A stretch of 64,000 nucleotides of DNA from Plantibacter sp. PA-3-X8 (GTDB taxonomy: Bacteria; Actinomycetota; Actinomycetes; Actinomycetales; Microbacteriaceae). Numbering within the stretch: position 1 is the stretch's first letter; every line of letters starts with the position of its first letter. The DNA is taken from NCBI RefSeq assembly GCF_003856975.1, contig NZ_CP033107.1:62001-126000 (forward strand). Reading direction: 5' to 3'. The notes under the pieces were generated by a model that saw nothing but the letters and a program-made list of their open reading frames with translations, was not told the origin of the DNA and searched no databases. Both the position numbers and the translations under genes were made by a program. Shown here in pieces: positions 1 through 8,932 of the stretch.

Positions 1-338
1 ACCTCGTTCGACCAGCCGAGAGTGTGCCCCTGGTCGAGGGCGATGCCGCGGAGCAGCAGGTTGTAGACGACGCCCGTGGTCGCCATGTAGGTCACGACGC
101 AGCCGAGGACCAGGTTGTACCAGGCCGGATCGCGTCGCAGGCGGAAGCAGAACCCGGCGCCGACCAACAGGACGATCGCACTCAGCGCGTTCGACAGGAT
201 CGTGAAGTAGCTGAAGAAGTTGACGAAGAAGTCGTCGGGCGCATCACCGAAGGACAGGGTGTAGACGAACTGGCCGACGATGGCGGCGATGATCACCCCA
301 CCCGCGATGATCCTGATGACTCCGAACAGTGCGCGCAT
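1..338 (-). CDS. Pr6Pr family membrane protein, 3' end outside window
   Basis: The gene runs off the left edge, so only about 112 N-terminal residues are visible. Three hydrophobic segments can be seen, near residues 5-27, 40-60 and 75-95. The string DDFFVNFFSYFTILSN, followed by a second helix and a short basic loop, matches the Pr6Pr group of four- to six-helix inner-membrane proteins, whose function is unknown. The ATG at 336-338 has no Shine-Dalgarno sequence. A TACAGT box at 345-350 ends six bases upstream of it, which fits a leaderless start. The family call rests on recall of its typical N-terminal pattern. Confidence 0.7.
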   Translation of the reverse strand, partial: MRALFGVIRIIAGGVIIAAIVGQFVYTLSFGDAPDDFFVNFFSYFTILSNALSAIVLLVGAGFCFRLRRDPAWYNLVLGCVVTYMATTGVVYNLLLRGIALDQGHTLGWSNE

Positions 339-567
339 TGCGCCACTGTATCGGAAGCACGCGCCCGAGGATCGGGCGACAGTCGGGCCGCCGTGTCCCC
401 CGAAGAGAGGGAATCGTTTCCAGCCAATTGACACCCCCGTAACAGCGCCGACTCATTCGACGGCTTTGATGAGAACAGAGCCGGACCACGCACCGGAGCG
501 AGACTCGTCGCCGAGCCGACCTCCGCCGGGTGGAGCTTTCGGGGGATGAACGACGAAGGAGTACTCG

Positions 568-1596
568 ATGCGTCAAGGAGTCGGACACTCCTGGTCTCTG
601 GCGACAACCGCGGACGCGGTGAAGCCGGCACCGGAGACCATGCGAGCCGCGGTGATCGACGCCGTCGGCAGCCCTGAGGTCCTCCGGATGGAGACCGTAC
701 CGACACCGCGTCCGGTCATGGCGGAGTTCCTCGTGAAGGTCGTCGCGGCCGGCGTGAACCCGGTCGACGCCAAGACCCGCGCGGGCCGGGGCGTCTCCTC
801 TGCCATCACGGCGATGCCGGCCGTCCTCGGGTACGACTTCAGCGGCATCGTGGTCGAGTCGCCCTTCGCTGCCGCCGGCCTCCTGCCCGGTGACGAGGTC
901 TACGGCATGACGAGCTTCCCGCGGACGGGCGGCAGCTACGCCGAGTACGTCGCGGTGTCCTCCCTGAGCCTGACGCGGAAGCCGACGACGCTGTCACACG
1001 TCGAGGCCGCCGGGGTCCCTCTCGCCGCGCTGACCGCGTGGGGCATGGTCGTCGACGTCGCGAAGGCGCACGAGGGACAGCGCATCCTCATCCACGCCGG
1101 GAGCGGCGGTGTCGGGCACTTCGCCGTGCAGTTCGCCACCTACTTCGGCGCGCGGGTGATCGCCACCGGCTCCGGTCGCAACGTCGGTTGGCTGCGCGAA
1201 CTCGGCGCCCATCAGGCTGTCGACCACGAGTTGCACCGGTTCGAGGACGTCGTCGACCAGGTCGACGTCGTGATCGACCTCGTGGGCAACACCGTGGACG
1301 ACACGGGGTCGCGTTCCCTGCGGGTCCTCCGCCCTGGCGGGCTCATCATCAACGCGCCGACCGGTTCCTGGCCGACGCTCGAGGAGGAGGCCCGGGCCGC
1401 AGGCGTCCGCGCGACGCGGTTCACCGTGGCCCCCGACGGCGCCACACTCGACACCATCAGTCGACTGCTGGAGTCCGGGGACGTCCGGGTGTTCGTCGAC
1501 CAGGTGTTCGACCTCGACGCCGTCCGGCAGGCCCACGTGCTTCTCGAGGGCGGTCACTCACGCGGCAAGATCGTCCTCAAGGTCGCCGACGGCTGA
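568..1596 (+). CDS. NADP-dependent alcohol dehydrogenase / quinone oxidoreductase-like protein
   Basis: This is a 342-residue zinc-independent MDR-superfamily oxidoreductase. The N-terminal GroES-like domain contains VNPVDAKTRAG and GYDFSGIV. The Rossmann domain carries the nucleotide motif HAGSGGVGHFAVQFA near residue 175. The family reduces quinones or enones with NADPH; the substrate here is unknown. An AAGGAG at 556-561 supports the ATG at 568, but this adds about 24 residues before the usual family start. A second ATG at 640, preceded by GGAG, gives the conventional N-terminus MRAAVIDAVGS and is a real alternative. The gene stands alone and faces the secreted protein at 1647 across a shared terminator. 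Confidence 0.88.
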   Translation: MRQGVGHSWSLATTADAVKPAPETMRAAVIDAVGSPEVLRMETVPTPRPVMAEFLVKVVAAGVNPVDAKTRAGRGVSSAITAMPAVLGYDFSGIVVESPFAAAGLLPGDEVYGMTSFPRTGGSYAEYVAVSSLSLTRKPTTLSHVEAAGVPLAALTAWGMVVDVAKAHEGQRILIHAGSGGVGHFAVQFATYFGARVIATGSGRNVGWLRELGAHQAVDHELHRFEDVVDQVDVVIDLVGNTVDDTGSRSLRVLRPGGLIINAPTGSWPTLEEEARAAGVRATRFTVAPDGATLDTISRLLESGDVRVFVDQVFDLDAVRQAHVLLEGGHSRGKIVLKVADG

Positions 1597-1606
1597 CGAC
1601 CGAGGC

Positions 1607-1645
1607 CGTCGGGTGACGACGCCGCTACGGCGCCGCCACCCGACG
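1607..1645. terminator. Bidirectional hairpin between convergent genes
   Basis: The arms CGTCGGGTG (1607-1615) and CACCCGACG (1637-1645) pair perfectly, and an inner GCCG/CGGC stem sits in the loop. It fills the gap between the plus-strand oxidoreductase and the minus-strand secreted protein. There is no T-run, which is common in high-GC actinobacteria. Confidence 0.6.
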
Positions 1646-1646
1646 C

Positions 1647-3698
1647 TCAGCGGACGAGGGTGAAGTCGTAGGGCAGTGTCCTGACCACCGTGCCACCCAC
1701 GGCTTCCGTCACCGTGCCACCCGAGTACCGAGCAGGCAGGTAGTCCGACGGCCAGGTGATGCTCCAGTCGCCCTGCGGTCCGGCCGTGACGCTCCCGAGG
1801 TCCGTGCCCCAGGCCCCGCGGATCTGGATCAGGGCGCCGGGGTTCGCGCGGCCGGAGAACACCGGCCGGGTTCCGGCGATGGTGCCGCCGAGCGCGGGCG
1901 ACACCACCTCGAGGCGTGGGACGACGACGGTGAAGTCGTAGACGACCGAGTGGGTCTGCTCCCCGTCCACGAACTGCCGGACGGTGCCGCCGACGTACCG
2001 TGCGGGCAGCAGGGTCTTGTTCCAGGTGATGGTCCATCGACCGTCGTCGGCGACGCGGTCGACGGCGCCCAGGAGGTCTCCCGACGCACCGCGGATCTCG
2101 ATCGCCGCACCCGGCTGCGCGGTGCCCGTGAACACGGGGTTGGTCTCCAAGACGATCGCCCCGACCGACGGGGAGGTCACGACGAGGGGCGCCACCCGCC
2201 AGTCGACTCGGAAGTCGTACGGGACGCTCGTGAACGGCTTGCCGTCGAGGTACTGCCGGACCGAACCGCCCGAGTAGGTCCCGGGCGTCAGCGCCTTGTT
2301 CCAGGTGAGCGTCCAGGTGGCGTCCGTCTCCACGCGGGTCTCACCCAGGAGCGAACCCCACGCTCCGTAGACCTGGATCAGTGCGCCGGGCTGACCGGTC
2401 CCGGAGAACACCGGGGCGCCGGGCTCGAGGACCCCACCGGTCGCCGGCGAGAGCAGGACGACCGGGGCGTCGGGAACCGGCGCACCGGCCTCGATCGTCG
2501 CGGTCCACACCTGGTCGATCCCTGTGGCGCGCACGGCGCCGTCGAACACGCCGACGGCGGCATCGGCGTTCGCGGTCAGCGCCAGGGTGAACGATCGGTT
2601 CGCGGCCGTGATCGTGCCCCGGTAGCTGTTGCTCGCGGGGTACCAGCTGAATCCGGCCGGCGCATCGCCGGTGGGCCTGAGCCCGGCCGGGACGACGATC
2701 TCCGCGGATCCGGACACCGATTCGGTGAAGGCGACGGGTACCTCGACGGCGTCCCCCTGGCGGACGGTGACGTTCGGGATGGTGACACCAGGCGCGATGG
2801 GTGCCGCGAGGACGTTCGCCGTGAAGTCCGCGAGCTTCACCCGGTTCGTGGACCAGCTGACGCTCCCGCCGGTGGCCAGGCCGAGCCGCGCGTCGGCGTC
2901 GGCAGTGAGGGTGAAGGTGACGGCGGTGGTGCCGATCGGCAGGGTGCCGCCGGTACCGGTGCCGTCGAGCGCGAAAGCCGGGTTCGCCACGGCGGTGATC
3001 CTGGTGCCGAGGGGCGGCACGATGTCGATCCGTTGTCCGCCCGCATCCGTGTTGAAGGTCGCCTGGACCTGGACCGACTCGCCCTGCCGGAGCGACGGGG
3101 TCGGCACGGAGGCCGACGGCGACAGGTCCGGCACCAGCTGGCTCATCACCAGCTTGCTGACGTCTGCGTCGTTGTTCGGCCCGAATCCGAGTTGCATGTC
3201 CTTCGTGCCGACCCCGAGGACGTTCAGGCGCCGCCCGGACGGATCGGTGAGGAACCCGTCGGCGGCCAGCGTGTACTGCGTGCTCGCCGAGGAGCAGCTC
3301 GCCACGCGCACGAGATCGGTCCTCGTGCCGCCCCGGTCCGTGGTGAGGCACTGGCCGTTGATCTCGATCCGACCGCTGGTGCCGACGGCAGGGAAGGTCG
3401 CGGTGGCGGCGGCGGCCAGCGCTGCCTCGTACGACAACCCGTAGGGCCCGCCGGTGCCGATCGACTGCGGGTGGGTGAGCCACTGCGAGGACCCCCGCGG
3501 CGCCCATCCGTGGAATCCGGTGGACCACGCCGGATCGGTCACGAACTTGCCGCGCAACCGCGGCTGCGTGGCGGTCACCGACGTCTCCGCGTCTGATCCG
3601 GCCTGACCGACGGGCGCGGCCGATGCCGGACCGGACACCAGTGCTGTGGCGGCGACGGCCGTCAGGACGACCATCGAGAGGGCTGTGTGGGGCTTCAT
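1647..3698 (-). CDS. Secreted repeat protein with three C-terminal Ig-like domains
   Basis: This is a 683-residue exported protein of unknown function. Residues 1-27 form a classical signal peptide ending in GPASA. The next ~170 residues are globular, with a NGQCLTT...VASCSS segment like the Cys-bearing turns of ricin-type or adhesin domains. Two Ig-like domains of about 90 residues follow. The final ~265 residues hold three homologous repeats of about 89 residues, each containing PVFSG/TGTA-QPGA-I-I, a central TWTLTWNK-like strand and a closing PYDFxV. No LPxTG motif or C-terminal membrane anchor is present, so it is probably released or held non-covalently. AAAGGA precedes the ATG. It is likely a surface adhesin or glycan-binding protein. 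Confidence 0.75.
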   Translation of the reverse strand: MKPHTALSMVVLTAVAATALVSGPASAAPVGQAGSDAETSVTATQPRLRGKFVTDPAWSTGFHGWAPRGSSQWLTHPQSIGTGGPYGLSYEAALAAAATATFPAVGTSGRIEINGQCLTTDRGGTRTDLVRVASCSSASTQYTLAADGFLTDPSGRRLNVLGVGTKDMQLGFGPNNDADVSKLVMSQLVPDLSPSASVPTPSLRQGESVQVQATFNTDAGGQRIDIVPPLGTRITAVANPAFALDGTGTGGTLPIGTTAVTFTLTADADARLGLATGGSVSWSTNRVKLADFTANVLAAPIAPGVTIPNVTVRQGDAVEVPVAFTESVSGSAEIVVPAGLRPTGDAPAGFSWYPASNSYRGTITAANRSFTLALTANADAAVGVFDGAVRATGIDQVWTATIEAGAPVPDAPVVLLSPATGGVLEPGAPVFSGTGQPGALIQVYGAWGSLLGETRVETDATWTLTWNKALTPGTYSGGSVRQYLDGKPFTSVPYDFRVDWRVAPLVVTSPSVGAIVLETNPVFTGTAQPGAAIEIRGASGDLLGAVDRVADDGRWTITWNKTLLPARYVGGTVRQFVDGEQTHSVVYDFTVVVPRLEVVSPALGGTIAGTRPVFSGRANPGALIQIRGAWGTDLGSVTAGPQGDWSITWPSDYLPARYSGGTVTEAVGGTVVRTLPYDFTLVR

Positions 3699-3872
3699 GG
3701 AGGGGCGTCCTTTCGTGATCGGGCCTGTCGGCCCGCGCCGCCTCGGCCTCCACCAGGAGGGAGACGTGCTTGGGAGGATCGAGGGCGCAGCTCACCGAGC
3801 GCCGCTCATGTCGTCCACAAACATATCAGTCGACAGCTTGCTCGTCCGCACTCCTACCGAGGCCTGCCAGGG

Positions 3873-4424
3873 CTAGCCGATCGGGCCCCGTTCCGACATC
3901 CGCTCCATCACGAAGTCGTCGTGCCGCTCGGGCCCGACCAGGAACGTCTTCGTCCCCACCACCTCGAAGCCGCTCTTGCCGTAGAACCGGATCGCCCTGG
4001 CGTTCTGCTGGTTCACCCCGAGCCACACCGACGTGACGCCTCGGGACCGGGCGTCGTCGAGCGTCGCCTCCATGAGCATGCGCGCTCCGCCGGCACCGTG
4101 GCTCGCGGGGAGCACGTACAGCTTGCTGAGTTCCGCTGTCGGGCGGTGCGTGACTGCGGCGAGCACGTCGGGGTCGATCGGATCACCGAAGACGAGCATC
4201 GTGTAGCCGATGGCCGTGCCGTCATCGTCGTCGACGAGGAGCCGGAGCGCGCGTCCGGGATCTGCCAGGTAGCCGGTGAACCGGTCGAGGGTGAAGTGCT
4301 CGGCGATGAACGCGTCGATGTGCTCCTGCGCGGTGCCGGGTGGGCAAGCGAGGGCGAAGGTCGCTGCGGCGAGCGTGCCGAGGGTGGCGGCGTCGTCGGC
4401 GTGAGCAGTGCGGGTGGAGACCAT
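3873..4424 (-). CDS. GNAT family N-acetyltransferase
   Basis: This is a GNAT acetyltransferase of about 183 residues. The acetyl-CoA site is recognisable as LSKLYVLPASHGAGGARMLME (motif A), followed by the motif B string NARAIRFYGKSGFEVVG. The substrate cannot be deduced. An ATG at 4445 would extend the protein by seven residues. The ATG at 4422-4424 is preferred because a TACGAT box (4431-4436) ends exactly six bases before it, as at many leaderless genes here. The 175 bp between this gene and the secreted-protein gene hold no further gene. Confidence 0.88.
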   Translation of the reverse strand: MVSTRTAHADDAATLGTLAAATFALACPPGTAQEHIDAFIAEHFTLDRFTGYLADPGRALRLLVDDDDGTAIGYTMLVFGDPIDPDVLAAVTHRPTAELSKLYVLPASHGAGGARMLMEATLDDARSRGVTSVWLGVNQQNARAIRFYGKSGFEVVGTKTFLVGPERHDDFVMERMSERGPIG

Positions 4425-4460
4425 CCCTGCATCGTACGACGCCACCCCGGAGAACGACGA

Positions 4461-4489
4461 AGGCCCGGTCGCGTGACGCGACCGGGCCT
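4461..4489 (-). terminator. Rho-independent terminator after rplA
   Basis: A perfect 13-bp stem (4461-4473 with 4477-4489) closes a TGA triloop. On the minus strand it lies just after the rplA stop and is followed by a short T-rich tail (TTCGTCGTT). It ends the secE-nusG-rplK-rplA transcript. Confidence 0.85.
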
Positions 4490-4503
4490 CCGTACTGGTG
4501 AGA

Positions 4504-5193
4504 CTAGATGGAGTTGACGTCCAGCGGGATGCCGGGGCCGAACGTGGTCGACACGGCGCCCTTCTGGATGTAACGGCCCTTCGAGGAGGACGGCTTGAGG
4601 CGGAGGATCTCCTCGAGCGCGGTGTTGATGTTCTCCTCGAGCTGCGATGCGTCGAACGAGGCCTTGCCGACGACGAAGTGCACGTTGGAGTGCTTGTCGA
4701 CGCGGAACTCGATCTTGCCGCCCTTGATGTCGGACACGGCCTTGGCCACGTCCGGCGTCACGGTGCCGGTCTTGGGGTTCGGCATGAGGCCACGGGGACC
4801 GAGGACCTTACCGAGACGACCGACCTTACCCATGAGCTCCGGGGTGGAGACCGCGGAGTCGAACGAGGTGTAGCCCTCGGCGACCTTCGCGATGAGCTCG
4901 TCGCCGCCGACCTCGTCAGCACCGGCCGCGATCGCGGCCTCTGCTGCCGGGCCCGTCGCGAAGACGATGACGCGGGCGGTCTTGCCCGTGCCGTGCGGGA
5001 GGATGACCGTGCCGCGGACCATCTGGTCCGCCTTGCGCGGGTCGACACCGAGCTTGAGCGCGACCTCGACGGTGCTGTTGAACTTGGCGGAACCGGTCTC
5101 CTTGGCGAGGGCGACGGCCTCGTTCGGGGTGTAGAACTTGTCAGCCTCGATCTTCTCGGCTGCGGCCCGGTAGGCCTTCGACTTCTGTGCCAT
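4504..5193 (-). CDS. rplA: 50S ribosomal protein L1
   Basis: Full-length L1 of 229 residues, which binds 23S rRNA at the L1 stalk and can act as a translational repressor of its own operon. The signature [20 protein letters not shown] is intact. AGGAG precedes the ATG. It is the last gene of the cluster, 114 bp downstream of rplK, and is followed by a strong terminator. Confidence 0.98.
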   Translation of the reverse strand: MAQKSKAYRAAAEKIEADKFYTPNEAVALAKETGSAKFNSTVEVALKLGVDPRKADQMVRGTVILPHGTGKTARVIVFATGPAAEAAIAAGADEVGGDELIAKVAEGYTSFDSAVSTPELMGKVGRLGKVLGPRGLMPNPKTGTVTPDVAKAVSDIKGGKIEFRVDKHSNVHFVVGKASFDASQLEENINTALEEILRLKPSSSKGRYIQKGAVSTTFGPGIPLDVNSI

Positions 5194-5307
5194 GTGTGTT
5201 CTCCTATGAGAAATGTGGTCATCTGCGCCTGGCCGGCGCTGCCACGAGTGAAAAAGAAAGGTGCGAGGGTGTGGCCTGGACGGCTCACCCCGTGCGGTTC
5301 GGAAGGA

Positions 5308-5739
5308 CTAGCCCTCGACCGTGATGCCCATGGAGCGGGCGGTGCCGGCGATGATCTTCGCGGCTGCGTCGATGTCGTTCGAGTTCAGGTCGGGAGCCTT
5401 CTGCTCGGCGATCTGACGGACCTGCTCCTTGGTGAGCTTCGCGACCTTGACGGTGTGCGGGGTACCGGAGCCCTTGGCGACGCCGGCGGCCTTCTTGATG
5501 AGCTCCGCTGCGGGCGGGGTCTTCAGGATGAAGGTGAACGAACGGTCCTCGTAGACGGTGATCTCGACGGGGATGACGTTGCCGCGCTGCGACTCGGTGG
5601 CCGCGTTGTACGCCTTGCAGAATTCCATGATGTTGACGCCGTGCTGACCAAGGGCGGGGCCGATGGGGGGAGCGGGGTTTGCGGCGCCGGCCTGGATCTG
5701 CAGCTTGATGAGACCCGTGACCTTCTTCTTCGGTGCCAT
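5308..5739 (-). CDS. rplK: 50S ribosomal protein L11
   Basis: L11 of 143 residues, part of the GTPase-associated centre. The N-terminal Pro-rich domain ([20 protein letters not shown]) and the C-terminal rRNA-binding domain with [22 protein letters not shown] are both complete. AGAAGGAAGAAAC provides the Shine-Dalgarno sequence before the ATG. It sits 93 bp after nusG, in the normal bacterial order. Confidence 0.98.
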
Positions 5740-5832
5740 GTTTCTTCCTTCTTCTGGGGTTCGAACGCCATCGGATGATGTGCGCTCTCCCGCGCGCCCG
5801 TCGGGCGGCGGTGGACTGTGGAGCCGTGTGGC

Positions 5833-6795
5833 TTAGAGCTTGGTGACCTGGTCGAAGCTGAGCTCGACCGGCGTCTCGCGCTCGAAGAGGGAGACGAGCA
5901 CCGTGAGCTTGCCGCTCTCGGGCTTGATCTCGCTGATGGAGCCGGGGAGGCCCGCGAACGAGCCTTCCTTGATCGTGATGGTCTCGCCGATCTCGAAGTC
6001 GACCTCGGCGGGGATGACACGCTGCTGCGTGGCGCTGCCCTTGGTGCCGGAGCCCTTGACGGGCGCGGTCTCCTTGACCTCGACGAGCGACTTCAACATG
6101 TTGAAGGACTCTTCGAAGCGGAGCGGCGTGGGGTTGTGCGCGTTGCCGACGAAGCCGGTGACGCCAGGCGTGTGGCGGACGACCGACCAGCTGTCCTCGT
6201 TGAGGTCCATGCGGACGAGCACGTAGCCGGGGATGCGGACGCGGGTGACCATCTTGCGCTGGCCGTTCTTGATCTCGACCACGTCTTCCATGGGGACCTC
6301 GACCTGGTAGATGTAGTCCGCGACCTCGAGCGTCGACTTGCGCTGCTCGATGTTGGCCTTCACCTTGCGCTCGAAACCGGCGTAGGAGTGGATGACGTAC
6401 CACTTGCCGGGCAGGAAGCGGAGTTCCTTGCGGAACGCGTCGTAAGGGTCTTCCTCGGACTCCTCGGCGGGCTCGGCGTCGGCGTCGGTGGGGTCTGCCT
6501 CTTCTTCGGCGATGGCCTCTGCTGCGGCTTCGACCTCGGCTGCCTCGTCGAGTTCGAGGGCGTCGTCGACGACGGCGTCGGCCTCGGGGTCGACGGCCTC
6601 GGCCATCGCGTCGAGCACGGCGTCGAGGTCGACCTCGGTGTCGCCGGTCTCCTCGACGTGGACGGCGTTGTGCTCAGCGGGGTCGACGGAGTGCTCGTCG
6701 GCCGAGAGCACGTTGCCCTCCTGGGCCTCGTCGTCCTCCGAGGACTGCTCGGCAGCGGTTGCCCAGTCGACGTCGTTCGAGTTTCGCTCAGACAC
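5833..6795 (-). CDS. nusG: Transcription termination/antitermination factor NusG with acidic N-terminal extension
   Basis: NusG links RNA polymerase to Rho and the ribosome. The core NGN domain begins at about residue 131 (KWYVIHSYAGFERKV), and the KOW domain near the end contains GETITIKEGSFAGLPG. Residues 1-125 form a very acidic Glu/Asp/Ala-rich extension, a feature of actinobacterial NusG that makes it about 320 residues rather than the 180 of E. coli. The start is the GTG at 6793-6795, preceded by GGAATGGAAATCA. An upstream in-frame ATG at 6918 would run almost into the secE stop and has no family support. Confidence 0.96.
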   Translation of the reverse strand: MSERNSNDVDWATAAEQSSEDDEAQEGNVLSADEHSVDPAEHNAVHVEETGDTEVDLDAVLDAMAEAVDPEADAVVDDALELDEAAEVEAAAEAIAEEEADPTDADAEPAEESEEDPYDAFRKELRFLPGKWYVIHSYAGFERKVKANIEQRKSTLEVADYIYQVEVPMEDVVEIKNGQRKMVTRVRIPGYVLVRMDLNEDSWSVVRHTPGVTGFVGNAHNPTPLRFEESFNMLKSLVEVKETAPVKGSGTKGSATQQRVIPAEVDFEIGETITIKEGSFAGLPGSISEIKPESGKLTVLVSLFERETPVELSFDQVTKL

Positions 6796-6934
6796 TGATT
6801 TCCATTCCGTTTCTGTTGTGCGGATCGTGGGTGATCCCCGACCGCGGCGCCAGATCCTGGCGCGTGACGACTGCGTCGCCGTCTGTGATTGTGGAACCCT
6901 GGTGCCGGACCGGAGCACCGGAACCTGAGCGGAA

Positions 6935-7207
6935 CTAGCTCGCGGTACCGAACACCAGCGTGACGACCCAGGCGAAGACGAAGTCGATGCCGTAGACGAG
7001 CGCCATCATGATGCAGACGAAGACGAGCACCACAGCCGTGTAGCTGAGGAGTTCCTTCCGCGTCGGCGTGACGACCTTCTTGAGTTCCGCGAAGACCTGC
7101 TTCAGGAACAGGACGATGCCCGAGAAGAAGCCGCGCCGTTCGGCACGGTCCGCCTTCGCCTTGACGACGACGTCCTCGCCGGGCGTGTCGGTACTCTTCG
7201 GGGCCAC
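6935..7207 (-). CDS. secE: Preprotein translocase subunit SecE
   Basis: SecE of 90 residues, the single-spanning clamp of the SecYEG channel. The conserved amphipathic region FLKQVFAELKKVVTPTRKEL (about residues 34-53) is followed by one transmembrane helix. The start is a GTG at 7205-7207 with AAAGG nine bases upstream. It lies 41 bp downstream of tRNA-Trp and 139 bp before nusG, so all three are probably co-transcribed. Confidence 0.97.
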   Translation of the reverse strand: MAPKSTDTPGEDVVVKAKADRAERRGFFSGIVLFLKQVFAELKKVVTPTRKELLSYTAVVLVFVCIMMALVYGIDFVFAWVVTLVFGTAS

Positions 7208-7248
7208 TCGTTACACCTTTCGTGTGCCGGTGCATACGCACCGACTCG

Positions 7249-7321
7249 CAGGGCGGACAGGACTTGAACCTGCAACCTGCGGTTTTGGAGACCGCTGCTC
7301 TACCAATTGAGCCACCGCCCT
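7249..7321 (-). tRNA. trpT: tRNA-Trp (anticodon CCA)
   Basis: The 73-nt cloverleaf is complete. The acceptor stem AGGGCGG pairs with CCGCCCT, the D-loop contains TTGGTAGAGC, the anticodon loop reads CTCCAAA, and the T-arm carries GTTCAAGTC. CCA is not encoded. It heads the secE-nusG transcript, as in mycobacteria and other actinobacteria. Confidence 0.97.
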
Positions 7322-7434
7322 TCAGTGCTGACGCACCGGAGGGGTCGAAGCTACCCTGAGCTCCTGAGCGTTGCCTCACCGCAGGGGTGAAAACAGGCGC
7401 AGAAAATCATGGCAGATTTCAACTACCTCCATCC

Positions 7435-7463
7435 AGTGTACGGCACGGTCGCCCGGCTGTAAA
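7435..7463 (-). promoter_or_regulatory. Sigma-70-type promoter for tRNA-Trp-secE-nusG
   Basis: Read on the minus strand, TTTACA (7458-7463) and TACACT (7435-7440) are separated by exactly 17 bases. This near-consensus housekeeping promoter lies about 115 bp upstream of the tRNA-Trp gene and is the only good match in the 174-bp gap (7322-7495). A small hairpin at 7481-7494 just after the upstream gene's stop may be its terminator. Confidence 0.75.
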
Positions 7464-7495
7464 ACCGGCGGGACCCTGCAGCCGACCACGGTCGG

Positions 7496-8851
7496 TCACG
7501 GGCGCCCGGCTGCCGCGTGATCGGCGACTTCCTCGACCGACAGCGCGCGCAGATGAACGCCGACGGCGTCGAGGTCGCCCCCGAACCAGGGCGACGTGGG
7601 GGCGTTCGGCCAGCCAGCCGTCACGTTGTCGAAACCGATACGCCAGTAGCCGCGGTAGTTCGTGGAACCGGTGCTCGGGTTCGACGCGACCAACTCGCCG
7701 TCGAGGTACAGCTCCATTCCTGACGACTCAGACATGACGGCGACCACGTGATGCCACTCGCCGTCCACCACCGGTTCAGGCGACATGACGACCTCAGGCG
7801 AACCGGACTGCACGCCGAACACCAGTCGTCCGTCAGGGCCGATGTACAGGTGCCGATCGGCCTTCCAGGACCCGACCGTCTGTGCCACGCCGAAGCCGAT
7901 CAGCTTGCCCTGCGGGCGCGTGGTGCGGAACCAGGTCTCGAGCGAGAAGGTCCGCGGCGAAGAGACCTGAGGCATCGTCGTGACCTGGGTCCCGACTCCG
8001 TCCAGTCGGGCGAAGGGACCGTCGCCACAGCCACCGTCGACGCGCACGGCCTCGTTGCTGATGAAGGCGAACCCGGGGCCGGACCCGGCGTTGACGAGCG
8101 CCGTACCGCTCGGCTCGTTGAAGTCGAACCACATCTCCGGAGCACCGAGCGGCTGGCCGAGGCAGGAGAACACCTCGGTTCCGAGGTGGTTGCCCGAGGA
8201 GTCCGCGGCGCTCGTCCAGGACGCACCGGCGGTCGGCACGACTGCCGCGATCGCCAGGACACCGGCCAGAGCGACGCCACCCACCGGGGCCATGGCCTGC
8301 AACCGCCCACGCGAGGTCGTGCGGCCACGCTCGTCGACGAGGAACCGCCGCGTCCACACGATGGCGCAGCCGGTCGCCGCCGCCGAAGGGGCGAGCAGGG
8401 CCAGCTCCGCCCACCGACCCTCGTGCGCCCACACGATCGGAAGTCCGATGAACGGGACGCGGAGGATACCGAGACCACGGACATCCTGATCGTCCACGAG
8501 CTGCCGATCCGGTTGACGGTTCGCGTCGCCTTGCAAGCGGAGCCGGTCGAACGTCCGCTCGACGACGCGATGCAGGAGGTAGGTGTCGTCCTTCGCGGGG
8601 TCATCGACGAGCACCACCTGCCCTGCCGCGGCGTCGGCGCCGTCGATCGGCATCGAGACGACGACGTCGCCGGTCCTGATGCGCGGCTCCATGGAACCTG
8701 ACGCCACGGTGGTCGGAACCCACCCGACGAGCTTCGGCACAGCGGCCCACGCCAGGAGGCACAGCGCGAGCAACGCGAGGACGCGCGCACCGAGGGCGAC
8801 GACCACGATGCCGGACGACACGATGCGCCGGCGGGCGGATGACGGTTCCAT
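7496..8851 (-). CDS. SipW-like signal peptidase I fused to a C-terminal LamG domain
   Basis: A 451-residue protein with two parts. Residues 14-38 are a membrane anchor. SGSMEP (Ser53), LLHRVVE (His94) and GDAN (108-111) form the Ser-His catalytic set of ER-type (S26B, SipW-like) signal peptidases rather than the Ser-Lys set of LepB. A second helix lies at about 149-166 and a third at 188-207. After the third comes ASWTSAADSSGN (210-221), then a LamG/concanavalin-like jellyroll to the C-terminus with FSLETWFRTT and GEWHHVVAVM. SipW enzymes release TasA/CalY-type proteins; the neighbouring gene encodes such a substrate. The LamG half therefore looks like cargo fused to its own peptidase. There is an 81-bp gap to the upstream gene. 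Confidence 0.87.
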   Translation of the reverse strand: MEPSSARRRIVSSGIVVVALGARVLALLALCLLAWAAVPKLVGWVPTTVASGSMEPRIRTGDVVVSMPIDGADAAAGQVVLVDDPAKDDTYLLHRVVERTFDRLRLQGDANRQPDRQLVDDQDVRGLGILRVPFIGLPIVWAHEGRWAELALLAPSAAATGCAIVWTRRFLVDERGRTTSRGRLQAMAPVGGVALAGVLAIAAVVPTAGASWTSAADSSGNHLGTEVFSCLGQPLGAPEMWFDFNEPSGTALVNAGSGPGFAFISNEAVRVDGGCGDGPFARLDGVGTQVTTMPQVSSPRTFSLETWFRTTRPQGKLIGFGVAQTVGSWKADRHLYIGPDGRLVFGVQSGSPEVVMSPEPVVDGEWHHVVAVMSESSGMELYLDGELVASNPSTGSTNYRGYWRIGFDNVTAGWPNAPTSPWFGGDLDAVGVHLRALSVEEVADHAAAGRP

Positions 8852-8932
8852 GAGAGCTCCCAGAGGGACGAGGTGGACGGGGACAGGCGGGCCGCGGTGC
8901 TCCCGTCAGCGGGACGAGAGCACCGGGATCGC

